From Roseobacter sp. (lineage in GTDB: Bacteria; Pseudomonadota; Alphaproteobacteria; Rhodobacterales; Rhodobacteraceae): DNA of 64,000 bases. This document shows, one piece after another, positions 26,347-35,424 of the stretch. Every line of letters begins with the position of its first letter. Positions within the stretch are counted from its first letter, which is position 1. The position numbers were made by a program, and so were the translations under genes. Below the pieces are notes generated by a model. The model had not been told where the DNA came from, searched no databases, and was given only the letters and a program-made list of their open reading frames with translations. The DNA lies in assembly GCA_002731875.1 (NCBI GenBank), contig PCCY01000038.1, positions 1 through 64,000 on the forward strand, given 5' to 3'.

Positions 26347-27426
26347 TCAGGCCGGCGCGAGGAAATGCTTGCTTAGCTTGAGACCTTGCCCCTGATAGTT
26401 CGAAGCAATTCCCGCGCCGTACAGCTGCGTGGGTATTTCGGACATTTTCTCGTAAATCAGGCGTCCAACGATCTGGCCATGTTCAAGCACGAACGGGGCT
26501 TCGTGACAGCGCACTTCCAGAACACCGCGCGACCCTGCGCCGCCGGCTGTGGCATGGCCGAAACCCGGGTCAAAAAAGCCTGCGTAGTGGACGCGGAACT
26601 CTCCGACCATGGCAAGATATGGGGCCATCTCGGCTGCGAATTCTGGTGGTATGGTGACGGCCTCGCGGCTTACCAGGATGTAAAACGCTCCTGGGTCGAG
26701 GATGATCTGCCCGTTGTCGCTGTGAACTTCTTCCCAAAAGTCTGCGGGCGCATAGTGGCCGATGTTGTCAAGGTCAATCACGCCGGTATGGGGTTTGGCC
26801 CGGTACCCGACCAAGGTCGTGCCAGGCAACCGCAAGTCGACCGAAAAGCCCAACCCGTCATCGATCACGGCGTCGCCATCGACAAGCGGCGTTTCGGTGT
26901 GCAGGGCACGCAGCGCCGCATCATCCAGCGCCGCATTGCCGGAGGAAAAGCGAATCTGGTTCAACCGCATGCCGGGACGTACGAGCACCGAAAAAGACCG
27001 GGGACAGATTTCGGCGTAAAGCGGCCCGGTATAGCCATGCGCGATACGGTCAAATTCCGTACCGCCGTCTGTGATGGTACGGGTCAGCAGGTCCAGCCGC
27101 CCGGTCGAGCTTTTGGCATTGGCGACCGCCGATATATCATCTGGCAGGGCAAGGCTCTCCATCAAGGGTACGACATAGACGCATCCCTTTTCCAACACCG
27201 CACCGCTGGTCAGGTCAACGCGGTGCATCTCGAATTCGGTTAGACGATCAGCGACCTTTGCGCCGTGCCCGGTCAGAAACGAGGCCCGCACGCGATACGC
27301 GACGGTTCCAAGCCGCAGGTCGAGACTGGCGGGTTGGACCTGGGCCGGATCGACCTCGGGGGTGCCGATGATCTGACCGGCACTGATCATATCGTTGATG
27401 TGTTGGTTGGGAATAACACCGCCCAT
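26347..27426 (-). CDS. dcd: dCTP deaminase, long two-domain form
   Basis: The 359-residue protein converts dCTP to dUTP in pyrimidine supply. It is nearly twice the length of E. coli Dcd (193) and contains two dUTPase-like jelly-roll halves. The first (about 1-190) carries AKSSTGRLDL and the GYTGPLYAEIC and RPGMRLNQIRF motifs with the catalytic Glu. The second has VSREAVTIPPEF, FFDPGFG and GVLEVRC. The Ser-Ser-x-x-Arg substrate motif is present only in the first half. I chose the ATG with GAAAGG seven bases upstream. The tRNA-Pro gene lies upstream on the same strand. Confidence 0.88.
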   Translation of the reverse strand: MGGVIPNQHINDMISAGQIIGTPEVDPAQVQPASLDLRLGTVAYRVRASFLTGHGAKVADRLTEFEMHRVDLTSGAVLEKGCVYVVPLMESLALPDDISAVANAKSSTGRLDLLTRTITDGGTEFDRIAHGYTGPLYAEICPRSFSVLVRPGMRLNQIRFSSGNAALDDAALRALHTETPLVDGDAVIDDGLGFSVDLRLPGTTLVGYRAKPHTGVIDLDNIGHYAPADFWEEVHSDNGQIILDPGAFYILVSREAVTIPPEFAAEMAPYLAMVGEFRVHYAGFFDPGFGHATAGGAGSRGVLEVRCHEAPFVLEHGQIVGRLIYEKMSEIPTQLYGAGIASNYQGQGLKLSKHFLAPA

Positions 27427-27490
27427 AGCTGGACCTTTCAAATGCAAACACCCGCAACCACAAGGGCGCGGGCGTTTGTTTTATGTCGGT

Positions 27491-27567
27491 TGGTCGGGCT
27501 AGCAGGACTCGAACCTGCGACCTTCCGTCCCCCAGACGGACGCGCTACCAGGCTGCGCCATAGCCCG
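27491..27567 (-). tRNA. tRNA-Pro (anticodon GGG)
   Basis: Read on the minus strand, CGGGCTA and TAGCCCG form the acceptor stem, followed by A and an encoded CCA (27493-27491). The D arm GCGCAGCCTGGTAGCGC, the anticodon stem TCCGT/ACGGA with loop CTGGGGG, and the T arm GCAGG-TTCGAGT-CCTGC all fold. The loop gives anticodon GGG with G37, as in proline tRNAs. Total length is 77 with CCA. Confidence 0.97.
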
Positions 27568-27637
27568 ACATGCAGCGGTTCATACCTGATAATCGCCGGG
27601 GCGCAAGGGGGAATTGCCGCAAACTGCACCAGTGGTT

Positions 27638-28723
27638 TCAGTCAGCAGCTGCGGCGGGTTCCGCATTGGACATCGAATCGCGCACGGCGGTCAATCGCTC
27701 CAGCAGCGGGGCGATTTCGCGGGCGGTGTCTGGAGATAGGCTCCGACATTGCAACACAGCTGCCAAGGCATGTGGTTTGACGATGATATCAGCTTCGACA
27801 GGGAACACCGGATCGGGAATGACGCGTGGTTTGGGCAGGGGGGGCGTGACTTGGTGCTTGGCTGCCGCTTCATCCAGGTCTTCGGGCCCCGAGTCTGCTT
27901 GGTCTTGTACGGGATCAGCCTGTGATGGGGCTGGCCTGGTCGCGCCATCGTCAGGCGTGTTGTCACTGGACGGGGGCGGGGATTGGGTCATCGGCTGCCG
28001 CAAGAAAGTCGGAAGGTCTTCGTGCCGGGTATCGGTTGTTTCCGGCGTGGACGCATCCTGCACAGGCATGTCGGAAGACGAAGAATCGGCTTGCTCATCC
28101 GCTGGTCGGTCGGCGGTGTCGGGCGCTTTGGCGGTGGTCTGATCGGACGCGGCAGGCAGTTCGGCAACCGCAAGATCTTCGGGATCTTGAGGTGCCGGCA
28201 TGTCCGGTTCGTCGCGGGCAGGCCCACTGTCATCCGGCGGCACCGATGTGGCATTCGGCGTATCCTGTGCAGCGACAGGGTCGACCGGCTTGGGCGGCTG
28301 AGGTTGGGCGGGGGCTGATTTGGCCGGCAGATCAGCCCGCGCAGCTTCAAATGAAAGCACCACGCCTTCCTGTTCCGAAGGAGTGGGTTCAACGACAACC
28401 ATATCAATGGTATCGGCTGATACGTCACTATTTACCATGTTCAGTTCATCAAGCGGCTGTGAAAGCCGTGCGACGTGGCTCATGCCTTCTTCGCGTAGAA
28501 CCTTTTGAACGCCTTTGATGGTTAATCCGTCATCATGCAGCAGCCGTTTGATGCCGCCAAGCAACAGCATGTCGGCAGGGCGGTAATACCGCCGTCCGCC
28601 GGCGCGTTTTACCGGCTTCACCTGCGTGAATTTACTTTCCCAAAAGCGCAGCACGTGGGCTTGGATACCAAGCCATTCCGCAACTTCTGAAATCGTCCTA
28701 AAGGCGTCCGGAGACTTGGGCAT
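27638..28723 (-). CDS. MerR-family regulator with long disordered tail
   Basis: The 361-residue protein has an N-terminal MerR-type winged helix (about 8-75: [40 protein letters not shown]). A long Pro/Asp/Ala-rich acidic linker follows, then a short conserved-looking C-terminal helical segment around [24 protein letters not shown]. The effector-binding domain of classic MerR proteins is absent. It lies 4 bp downstream of ihfA, an arrangement usual for Rhodobacteraceae. The target genes are unknown. Confidence 0.88.
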   Translation of the reverse strand: MPKSPDAFRTISEVAEWLGIQAHVLRFWESKFTQVKPVKRAGGRRYYRPADMLLLGGIKRLLHDDGLTIKGVQKVLREEGMSHVARLSQPLDELNMVNSDVSADTIDMVVVEPTPSEQEGVVLSFEAARADLPAKSAPAQPQPPKPVDPVAAQDTPNATSVPPDDSGPARDEPDMPAPQDPEDLAVAELPAASDQTTAKAPDTADRPADEQADSSSSDMPVQDASTPETTDTRHEDLPTFLRQPMTQSPPPSSDNTPDDGATRPAPSQADPVQDQADSGPEDLDEAAAKHQVTPPLPKPRVIPDPVFPVEADIIVKPHALAAVLQCRSLSPDTAREIAPLLERLTAVRDSMSNAEPAAAAD

Positions 28724-28727
28724 CAGG

Positions 28728-29030
28728 CTATCGCTTGTTCCCGTTTGCGACCCGGTCCTTCATGAGGTGGGACGGGCGAAAGGTCAGAACCCGACGCGGA
28801 TTGATCGGCACTTCTTCACCGGTTTTGGGGTTTCTACCAACCCGAGCCGTTTTATCGCGGACTGAAAATGTACCGAAAGATGAAATTTTAACTTGTTCGC
28901 CTTGGACCAAAGCATCAGAGATATATTCGAGCACAGCTTCAACAAGTTGGGCACTTTCATTACGCGAAAGGCCAACCTCACGAAACACTGCTTCGCTCAG
29001 ATCCATCCGGGTCAACGTCGTGTCTGCCAT
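28728..29030 (-). CDS. ihfA: Integration host factor subunit alpha
   Basis: The 100-residue DNA-bending protein pairs with IHF-beta. It shows [13 protein letters not shown], the arm tip [11 protein letters not shown] and the C-terminal [15 protein letters not shown]. The internal ATG is chosen because GGGGGA lies just upstream; another ATG four codons earlier overlaps that ribosome site. It is transcribed with the MerR-type gene and lies downstream of fabH. Confidence 0.94.
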   Translation of the reverse strand: MADTTLTRMDLSEAVFREVGLSRNESAQLVEAVLEYISDALVQGEQVKISSFGTFSVRDKTARVGRNPKTGEEVPINPRRVLTFRPSHLMKDRVANGNKR

Positions 29031-29127
29031 TCCATCCCCCATGTATTTTGGGCAGCATAGGCCGCAGCGATTTCACGTGTCAACAACAATGGGTTCTAAG
29101 GTGCTGTTTGCGCGAAGAAAAGCCACC

Positions 29128-30099
29128 TTACCATCGCAGGACAACGGCACCCCACGCCAGGCCGCCGCCAATCGCTTCGGTGACCAGAAGGTCACCTTTC
29201 TTGATTTGGCCCCGTTCCTGGCCCACCGACAGAGCCAGCGGAATCGAGGCGGCAGAGGTGTTGCCGTGGTCTTGAACCGTCACGACAACCTGTTCGATCG
29301 GCAGGTTCAATTTCTTGGCGGTACCTTGAATTATTCGGATATTGGCCTGATGCGGCACGATCCAGTCAATGTCGGAAGATTCGATACCGGCCCTCTCCAT
29401 AGCCGTGGTTGCTGTGGCGGCCAGTTTTTCCACGGCATGGCGAAACACCTGATTGCCTTGCATGCGAACATACCCCGTCGTGCCGGTACTCACACCCCCG
29501 TCGGCAAACAGGAGATCATGCAGGCGGCCATCGGAGTTCAAGTCAGTCGACAAGATGCCCCGGTCTTTGGACGTGCCGTCGCCTTCCTGGGCTTCAAGCA
29601 ATAATGCACCGGCACCATCGCCGAACAGTACGCTGGTTGTGCGATCCGTCCAGTCTATGATCTTGCTGAATGTTTCCGCACCGATGATCAGCACTCGTTT
29701 GACCTGCCCCGAAGCGATCAAAGCATTGGCATTGGCCAGGGCGAATATGAAGCCGGCACAGACCGCTTGAATATCAAAGGCAAAACCGCGCTCCATGCCG
29801 AGCTGTGCCTGCACCATTGTCGCTGCGGAAGGAAAGGTCAGATCGGCAGTAGAGGTCGCCAAAATAATGGCATCAACATCCGCAGCGGTCTTTCCAGCAT
29901 CCTTGAGAGCGGCCAATGCAGCCGCTGTTGCCATGGTCGAGGTGGTTTCACCTTCGGATACGAAATGGCGTCGTTCTATGCCGGATCGTGATCTGATCCA
30001 CTCATCATCGGTATCGATCTTGCCCTCAAATTCAGCATTTTCGACAACGCGTTTCGGCAAATAGTGTCCGGCACCAATTACAACAGCTCTGATTGTCAT
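29128..30099 (-). CDS. fabH: 3-oxoacyl-ACP synthase III
   Basis: The 323-residue condensing enzyme starts fatty-acid synthesis by joining acetyl-CoA and malonyl-ACP. The catalytic triad is intact: Cys114 in AVCAGF, His250 in PHQANIRI and Asn280 in HGNTSAAS. The C-terminus GGGLAWGA is typical. Its ATG overlaps the plsX stop (ATGA), so the two are translated in tandem. Confidence 0.97.
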   Translation of the reverse strand: MTIRAVVIGAGHYLPKRVVENAEFEGKIDTDDEWIRSRSGIERRHFVSEGETTSTMATAAALAALKDAGKTAADVDAIILATSTADLTFPSAATMVQAQLGMERGFAFDIQAVCAGFIFALANANALIASGQVKRVLIIGAETFSKIIDWTDRTTSVLFGDGAGALLLEAQEGDGTSKDRGILSTDLNSDGRLHDLLFADGGVSTGTTGYVRMQGNQVFRHAVEKLAATATTAMERAGIESSDIDWIVPHQANIRIIQGTAKKLNLPIEQVVVTVQDHGNTSAASIPLALSVGQERGQIKKGDLLVTEAIGGGLAWGAVVLRW

Positions 30100-31172
30100 T
30101 CCGTGGCCTCTTTCATCGGGGGAGCTGCGGCGACGCGGGCTGCCAACCGATCGGTAAATTCACTTTCGGTAAGACGTACCGCCAGCCTGATGGCCGAGGA
30201 TACGCCCGTTGCGTCGGCTGCACCATGAGACTTAACAACGGTCCCATTCAGCCCCAGGAACACGCCTCCGTTGACCCGCCGCGGGTCAAAACGCTTGCTC
30301 ACGCGGCGTAGAGATGTATAGGCCAGCACAGAAGCGATGCGTGACCAGATCGAATTCTTGAAAGCCTGGCGCAGACCATCGCCGATCAACGTGGCAGTCC
30401 CTTCGCCGGTCTTGATCGCGATATTGCCCGTAAATCCGTCGGTTACAATCACATCGGCAACGTCACCCGAGATATCGCCACCTTCGACGAAGCCGACGAA
30501 CTCAAACCCGGCATCGTCGGCGGCGTCACGAATCAACTCGTGCGCCTCCTTGAGCTCGGTACGCCCTTTATGCTCCTCGGTGCCTACATTCAGCAACCCG
30601 ATCCGCGGACGTTCGATGTCCATGCCGTTGCGTGCATAGGATTTTCCCATCAGCGCAAAGCGCAGCAGGTCATCGGCATCGGCACGGACGTCTGCGCCCA
30701 CATCAAGCAAAACGTTAAATCCCTGAGGATTCGTTGAAGGATAAAGCACGGCGATCGCTGGACGATTGACGCCGGGAAGCTTCTTCAGCCGGATCATCGA
30801 CAGAGCCATCAAGGCTCCCGTGTTGCCGCAGCTTACAGCAACGGATGCCTCACCTGTGCGCACCGATTCGATAGCCGACCACATCGAGGTTTCCTTGCCA
30901 TTGCGGACCACGTTGCTGGGTTTGTCATCCATCGTCACGATGCCTTGGGCATCTCGAATGATGCAGCGTCCCGTCAGTTCAGGGCGCTTGGCGACCAACT
31001 GTTCCAAAGTATCCGCCGGGCCGTGCAAAACAAAGGTTATGTCAGGATTCTTGCTCGCAGACTCAGAACACCCGGCAACTACGATTGCCGGGCCCTGATC
31101 GCCCCCCATCGCATCAACTGAGATTAGGGTGCGCTGAGTTCTCGCGCTAGGCTGATCGGACGTGGCCGTCAT
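30096..31172 (-). CDS. plsX: Phosphate acyltransferase
   Basis: The 358-residue enzyme makes acyl-phosphate from acyl-ACP for phospholipid synthesis. The signature SVDAMGGDQGP lies near the N-terminus, with further family stretches VSCGNTGALMA, GADVRADADDL and VTDGFTGNIAIKTGEG. It is 42 bp downstream of rpmF and overlaps fabH, the standard plsX-fabH arrangement. Confidence 0.97.
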   Translation of the reverse strand: MTATSDQPSARTQRTLISVDAMGGDQGPAIVVAGCSESASKNPDITFVLHGPADTLEQLVAKRPELTGRCIIRDAQGIVTMDDKPSNVVRNGKETSMWSAIESVRTGEASVAVSCGNTGALMALSMIRLKKLPGVNRPAIAVLYPSTNPQGFNVLLDVGADVRADADDLLRFALMGKSYARNGMDIERPRIGLLNVGTEEHKGRTELKEAHELIRDAADDAGFEFVGFVEGGDISGDVADVIVTDGFTGNIAIKTGEGTATLIGDGLRQAFKNSIWSRIASVLAYTSLRRVSKRFDPRRVNGGVFLGLNGTVVKSHGAADATGVSSAIRLAVRLTESEFTDRLAARVAAAPPMKEATE

Positions 31173-31214
31173 CTGGTGCGATGCCTCTTATGAACTGCGG
31201 TTGACGGGACCAGC

Positions 31215-31421
31215 TTACGCTGCGTCTTCGTCGAGGTCGATCTCTTCGTTCATAGCAACGACTTCGTTGTCGTCATAGTGACCGCATGCTGCACAAATGT
31301 GGTGGGGGCGCTTCAGCTCACCGCAGTTCGGGCATTCGTTTGGATTCGCAGCAGTAAGCGAATCGTGGGCGCGGCGGTTGTTGCGGCGCGATTTGGAAAC
31401 TTTATTCTGTTGGACAGCCAT
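31215..31421 (-). CDS. rpmF: 50S ribosomal protein L32
   Basis: The 68-residue ribosomal protein begins [17 protein letters not shown] and has zinc-binding pairs CPNC and CAAC, with an acidic C-terminal tail common in alphaproteobacteria. It lies between yceD and plsX as in many bacteria. The 198-bp space upstream, before yceD, probably carries its own promoter, but I cannot name one. Confidence 0.97.
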   Translation of the reverse strand: MAVQQNKVSKSRRNNRRAHDSLTAANPNECPNCGELKRPHHICAACGHYDDNEVVAMNEEIDLDEDAA

Positions 31422-31619
31422 GTCTGGTGCCTTTGCCTTCGGGGTCGTTCATCGGCTTCCTGCCAAAGACGACCGTGTTTCAGATCAACTCCCGGTTTGG
31501 GCGTGACGTGCGTTTAGGCCGAAGCCTATCCGATGTCCAACCTTAATTGGGGTGAAGGGCGCAAAATACTGTGAAATTTCGCTGATGCAACCCTGTTTTC
31601 CCGTAAACCCCCACCATTT

Positions 31620-32171
31620 TCAGTCTTTGTCATCTTCCAGCTTTTGCCGCAACCCCGCAAGACCGGCGAAAGGTCGTGCATCTTCATCGGTCATCGCGAT
31701 CTCACCGGGCTTGGTATATACGACCTGTCCCAGTTCCGCACCATTTGCCCGTGGATATTCAGGTATCTCGAGCGCCAGTGCCTCTACCATAACCGCGGCC
31801 GGGTCGATCCATTGTCCAAGCGGTTCGGACTCGTCATCTTCGGGCATTTCGGCCTCGGGTTCGTCCGGCTCAACGTAATCTTTCATAAAAAGCCGGGTAA
31901 TCTTGGCGTCGATACGGGTCTGTACAGGTTCCAGCGTGACCACACAGGGCTGCACGACAGTCGCGCCCAACCGTGCATCCATCTGCCAATCCGTGTTGCC
32001 AAGAGCGGTTATTGTCCCCTCGAACGCGAGTTTACGCACAGACGTCAGGCCGAGCTCCTGCGCGATCGCCTTCAGGGATTCCGCATCTGGACGCAGTGAA
32101 AAGGGGGTTGAGGCATTTTGCGACAGCTCTGCTACGCGCAATGCAGAAGGGCTTGGGGGCGTGCGAGACAT
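31620..32171 (-). CDS. yceD: YceD/DUF177 family protein
   Basis: The 183-residue protein belongs to the DUF177 family, linked to 23S rRNA accumulation and found upstream of rpmF. Conserved features include the central CVVTLEPVQT with its single Cys, the acidic stretch after RLFM, and ALEIPEYPRANG. I chose the ATG before SRTPPSPSALRV because the upstream in-frame part lacks family character. It is divergent from bamE, with 90 bp between the starts. Confidence 0.88.
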   Translation of the reverse strand: MSRTPPSPSALRVAELSQNASTPFSLRPDAESLKAIAQELGLTSVRKLAFEGTITALGNTDWQMDARLGATVVQPCVVTLEPVQTRIDAKITRLFMKDYVEPDEPEAEMPEDDESEPLGQWIDPAAVMVEALALEIPEYPRANGAELGQVVYTKPGEIAMTDEDARPFAGLAGLRQKLEDDKD

Positions 32172-32261
32172 GATGTTATGCTTTCGTTTCTTGAACCATG
32201 GGGTCTGCTTGGTGTATGCGAGATAAAAGCCATGATCTCCAAGGGCAAGAGGGCACCAATA

Positions 32262-32726
32262 ATGCGTAACGATCGCCATGCCAAAAAGACACTGCTGATT
32301 GTCACCTTGCTGAGTGCGGGATTGGCACTTGGGGCCTGCACGCCGCAGTACAAGAATCACGGATATATTCCGCCGCAGGAGGATCTGGACAAGATTGCCA
32401 TAGGGCGGGATACGCGCGATACTGTTGCCCAGACCGTCGGCGTACCGGTTTCGGGCGGGCTTTTGACGAACTCAGGCTATTACTATGTCCGGTCGCGTCA
32501 CAGGGCGATCGGGTTCATGGCCCCTATCGAGACCCAGCGAGAGGTCGTTGCCGTGAGCTTTGATGCAAACGGTGTGGTGAACAACGTCGAGCGCTTCGGT
32601 CTGGAAAGAGGCAAGGTCGTCACGATTGACCGCCGCGTCACCAGTTCTCCGATCAGCGACAAATCGTTCTTGCGCCAGCTTTTGGGCAATCTGGGACGCT
32701 TTAACCCGGCGGCATTCGGGGGCTGA
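32262..32726 (+). CDS. bamE: Outer-membrane protein assembly lipoprotein BamE
   Basis: The 154-residue precursor has a lipoprotein signal with lipobox LGAC at about residues 22-25, followed by the SmpA/OmlA fold: GYIPPQEDLDKIAIGRDTRDTVAQTVGVP and YYVRSRHRAIGF. BamE is an accessory part of the BAM complex that inserts outer-membrane barrels. The later ATG is chosen because it gives a proper signal peptide; another in-frame ATG ten codons upstream is possible. It precedes the OlsB-like gene by 9 bp. Confidence 0.88.
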   Translation: MRNDRHAKKTLLIVTLLSAGLALGACTPQYKNHGYIPPQEDLDKIAIGRDTRDTVAQTVGVPVSGGLLTNSGYYYVRSRHRAIGFMAPIETQREVVAVSFDANGVVNNVERFGLERGKVVTIDRRVTSSPISDKSFLRQLLGNLGRFNPAAFGG

Positions 32727-32735
32727 GGCGCGGGA

Positions 32736-33485
32736 ATGTTGCCGTCAGGCAGCACGGATAGCTTTGGGATGATCAAAGGGCACTATCGGGCCGTTGCAGC
32801 GACGAGCGAGCGGGATGTCGAAGCCGCACAAGCCCTGCGCGCAGTTTGTTTTGGTGTACCTGCGCGTTTCGACGCCGATGTTTTTGATCGACACAAGCAG
32901 CACATACTGATCCGCGATCTCAGAACCGGTCGGTTGGTGAGTTGTTTTCGGCTTGAAGTTCTTACCGGGTCGATGCTGGAACAGAGCTATGCCGCACAGT
33001 TTTATGACCTGGCAAAACTGTCGCGCTATAACGAACCGATGATGGAGCTTGGACGGTTTTGCGTACGTCCAGGCGTCAATGACCCTGACGTGGTTCGGAT
33101 AGCATGGGCGGCACTGACGCAGTATGTCGAAGCGCATGGAATAAAATTGCTTTTGGGGTGCACGTCGTTTGCGGGGACCGATGCGGACCGCTATGGCGAT
33201 GTGTTCGCGCTTCTGCATGATCGTTATCAGGGACCGCCCGCATGGCGACCCGATGCTAAGGCACCCGAGGTTATGCGGTTTCGTCCGCGCGCGCTTGGCC
33301 CGTCCGCTTTGAAACTGGCGATGCAGGGGATGCCGCCGTTGCTGCGCACGTATCTCATGATGGGCGGGTGGGTGAGCGATCATGCGGTTGTCGACCGTCA
33401 GTTAAAGACACTGCATGTTTTTACCGGCCTCTCGATCGATGCGATTCCGGAAGCGCGCAAACGGTTGTTACGTGGGTTGGTTTGA
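32736..33485 (+). CDS. OlsB-like L-ornithine N-acyltransferase (GNAT fold)
   Basis: The 249-residue protein resembles OlsB, which makes lyso-ornithine lipid from ornithine and 3-hydroxyacyl-ACP. It has RAVCFGVPARFDADVFDRHKQHILIRD, the signature MELGRFCVRPG (about 102-112), and LLGCTSFAGTD. It follows bamE closely. The partner acyltransferase OlsA, often next to OlsB, is not in the neighbourhood; a dispersed repeat and an ABC-F gene follow instead. The start could also be the ATG 11 codons later (32769). Confidence 0.83.
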   Translation: MLPSGSTDSFGMIKGHYRAVAATSERDVEAAQALRAVCFGVPARFDADVFDRHKQHILIRDLRTGRLVSCFRLEVLTGSMLEQSYAAQFYDLAKLSRYNEPMMELGRFCVRPGVNDPDVVRIAWAALTQYVEAHGIKLLLGCTSFAGTDADRYGDVFALLHDRYQGPPAWRPDAKAPEVMRFRPRALGPSALKLAMQGMPPLLRTYLMMGGWVSDHAVVDRQLKTLHVFTGLSIDAIPEARKRLLRGLV

Positions 33486-33490
33486 AGAGA

Positions 33491-33530
33491 TTCTATGCCT
33501 TCGGCGAGGATTTTGAACCATTTGGAACAG
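33491..33530 (+). repeat. 40-bp dispersed intergenic repeat, copy A
   Basis: This stretch, containing GCCTTCGGCGAGGATTTT and CCATTTGGAACAG, is 37/40 identical to 56642-56681. The two copies lie in the same orientation and both directly precede a plus-strand gene. Confidence 0.8.
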
Positions 33531-33571
33531 CGGTCATTGACCCGGACGCAACGTGGCGCTAGCTGGCGTGC

Positions 33572-35383
33572 ATGGCACGCGCACCCCTTTTACAAGTAAA
33601 CGAGATTTCCCTGACTTTCGGCGGCGATCCCGTATTCGAGAACATGTCCCTTGTGGTTCAGACCGGCGACCGACTGGCGCTGGTGGGCCGGAACGGGTCA
33701 GGCAAATCCACATTGATGAAAGTCATGGCGGGACTGGTCGAGGCTGACAGCGGCGACGTGATCGTCGGGCCCGGCGTTTCGGTGGGCTATATGGAGCAGG
33801 ACCCGGATCTGACCGGGTTCGAGACCCTGGGTGATTTTGCGTCGCATGGGCTGGACCCGAGCGAGATGTACAAGGTCGAACGCGCCGGCGAAGGGTTGAA
33901 GTTCGACCCCGCACGCCCTGTCAGCACCGCGTCGGGGGGGGAGCGTCGCCGCGCGGCACTGGCGCGTCTGATGGCGTCCGAGCCCGAGCTGATGTTGCTG
34001 GACGAGCCGACCAACCACCTGGATATTGAAGCGATCCGCTGGCTTGAAGACGAGCTGAAAGCGACGCGGGCCGCCTTCGTTATCATCTCTCACGATAGGG
34101 CGTTTCTGCGCGAGTTGACACGGGCGACGTTATGGGTCGACCGCGGCGTTGTGCGCCGGCAGGACATCGGCTTTGGCGGGTTTGAAGCCTGGCGCGACCA
34201 GATGTGGGAAGAAGAGGACATGCAGCGCCACAAGCTGAACCGCAAGATCAAGGCGGAAGCACGGTGGGCTGTCGAAGGCATTTCAGCGCGGCGCAAGCGC
34301 AACCAAGGCCGCGTGCGCGCCTTGCAAGACCTGCGGGCCGAACGCGCCAGCCAGATCAAGCGTCAGGGCACCGCCGCCATGGCGCTGGAAGCAGGGCCAA
34401 AATCCGGCCGCAAGGTGGTCGAGGCCATGGGCATCACCAAGGCCTTTGGCGACAAGACGATTCTGCGCCCCTTTGACATCACGATCCAGCGCGGTGATCG
34501 CATCGCCTTGGTCGGGCCGAATGGTGTGGGCAAGACGACGTTGCTGAACATGCTGATCGGGAAAGAACAGCCCGACGGGGGCGAGATCAAGCTTGGCACC
34601 AATCTGGAGATCGCGCTGTTTGACCAGGCGCGGGCGCAGCTGGATGGGGATATGACCCTGTGGGACAGTCTGACCGGCGATCCGGAAATGCGTGTTTCGG
34701 GCAAGGCGGACCAGATTTTGGTGCGCGGGCAGCCGAAACACGTGGTTGGTTACCTGAAAGAATTCCTGTTCGACGAAGGGCAGGCACGTGCGCCCGTGCG
34801 GTCGTTGTCGGGTGGTGAAAAGGCGCGGTTGCTGCTGGCCAAGATCATGGCGCGGTCCAGCAATATGCTGGTCCTCGATGAACCGACCAACGATCTGGAT
34901 GTCGAAACCCTTGATCTGATGCAGGAGTTGCTGTCGACCTATGACGGCACCGTGCTGCTGGTCAGCCACGATCGTGACTTCCTTGACCGGGTTGCCGCGA
35001 CCACCATCGCGATGGAAGGTGACGGCAAGGCGACTGTCTATGCGGGCGGGTGGACGGATTATCTGGCGCAGCGCCAGCAGGATGATTTTGACCAAAGCGT
35101 CGCCGCCAAATCAAAGCCCGGGGCGAAATCCGAAAAGCCCAAAGCGGCGCAGCAATCGGGCCTGAGCTTTACCGAAAAGCACCGGCTTGAGGCGCTGCCC
35201 GCCGAGATTGCGCGTCTGGAAGCCGAGATTGCGAAACTGGAAGAATTGATGAGTGATCCGACACTGTATTCCGACAATCCGGTGAAATTCCAGAAAGCGA
35301 CCGATGCCTTGGTCGAGCGGAATGAAAAGCTGCAGGATGCAGAGGCCGAGTGGCTGATGCTGGAAGAAAAAGCCGAAAGCTAA
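33572..35383 (+). CDS. ABC-F family ATPase (Uup-like)
   Basis: The 603-residue soluble protein has two ABC cassettes and no membrane part. Walker A motifs are GRNGSGKST and GPNGVGKTT, signatures SGGERRR and SGGEKAR, and Walker B LLDEPTNHLD and VLDEPTNDLD. A basic linker lies between the cassettes and a coiled-coil C-terminus follows an Ala/Lys-rich segment (about 510-603). ABC-F proteins act on the ribosome or, for Uup, in DNA transactions; the C-terminal coiled coil points to Uup. It is convergent with tyrS. Confidence 0.93.
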   Translation: MARAPLLQVNEISLTFGGDPVFENMSLVVQTGDRLALVGRNGSGKSTLMKVMAGLVEADSGDVIVGPGVSVGYMEQDPDLTGFETLGDFASHGLDPSEMYKVERAGEGLKFDPARPVSTASGGERRRAALARLMASEPELMLLDEPTNHLDIEAIRWLEDELKATRAAFVIISHDRAFLRELTRATLWVDRGVVRRQDIGFGGFEAWRDQMWEEEDMQRHKLNRKIKAEARWAVEGISARRKRNQGRVRALQDLRAERASQIKRQGTAAMALEAGPKSGRKVVEAMGITKAFGDKTILRPFDITIQRGDRIALVGPNGVGKTTLLNMLIGKEQPDGGEIKLGTNLEIALFDQARAQLDGDMTLWDSLTGDPEMRVSGKADQILVRGQPKHVVGYLKEFLFDEGQARAPVRSLSGGEKARLLLAKIMARSSNMLVLDEPTNDLDVETLDLMQELLSTYDGTVLLVSHDRDFLDRVAATTIAMEGDGKATVYAGGWTDYLAQRQQDDFDQSVAAKSKPGAKSEKPKAAQQSGLSFTEKHRLEALPAEIARLEAEIAKLEELMSDPTLYSDNPVKFQKATDALVERNEKLQDAEAEWLMLEEKAES

Positions 35384-35408
35384 AGGGGGCAGGGCGACCC
35401 GCCCCCCT
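35384..35408. other. GC-rich hairpin between the ABC-F gene and tyrS
   Basis: AGGGGGC (35384-35390) and GGG (35392-35394) pair with CCC (35398-35400) and GCCCCCCT (35401-35408) with one bulge. It lies between convergent genes. No T-run is present on either side, so it may stabilise mRNA ends or aid Rho-dependent termination. Confidence 0.5.
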
Positions 35409-35424
35409 CGCGTATTGCGGGGGC

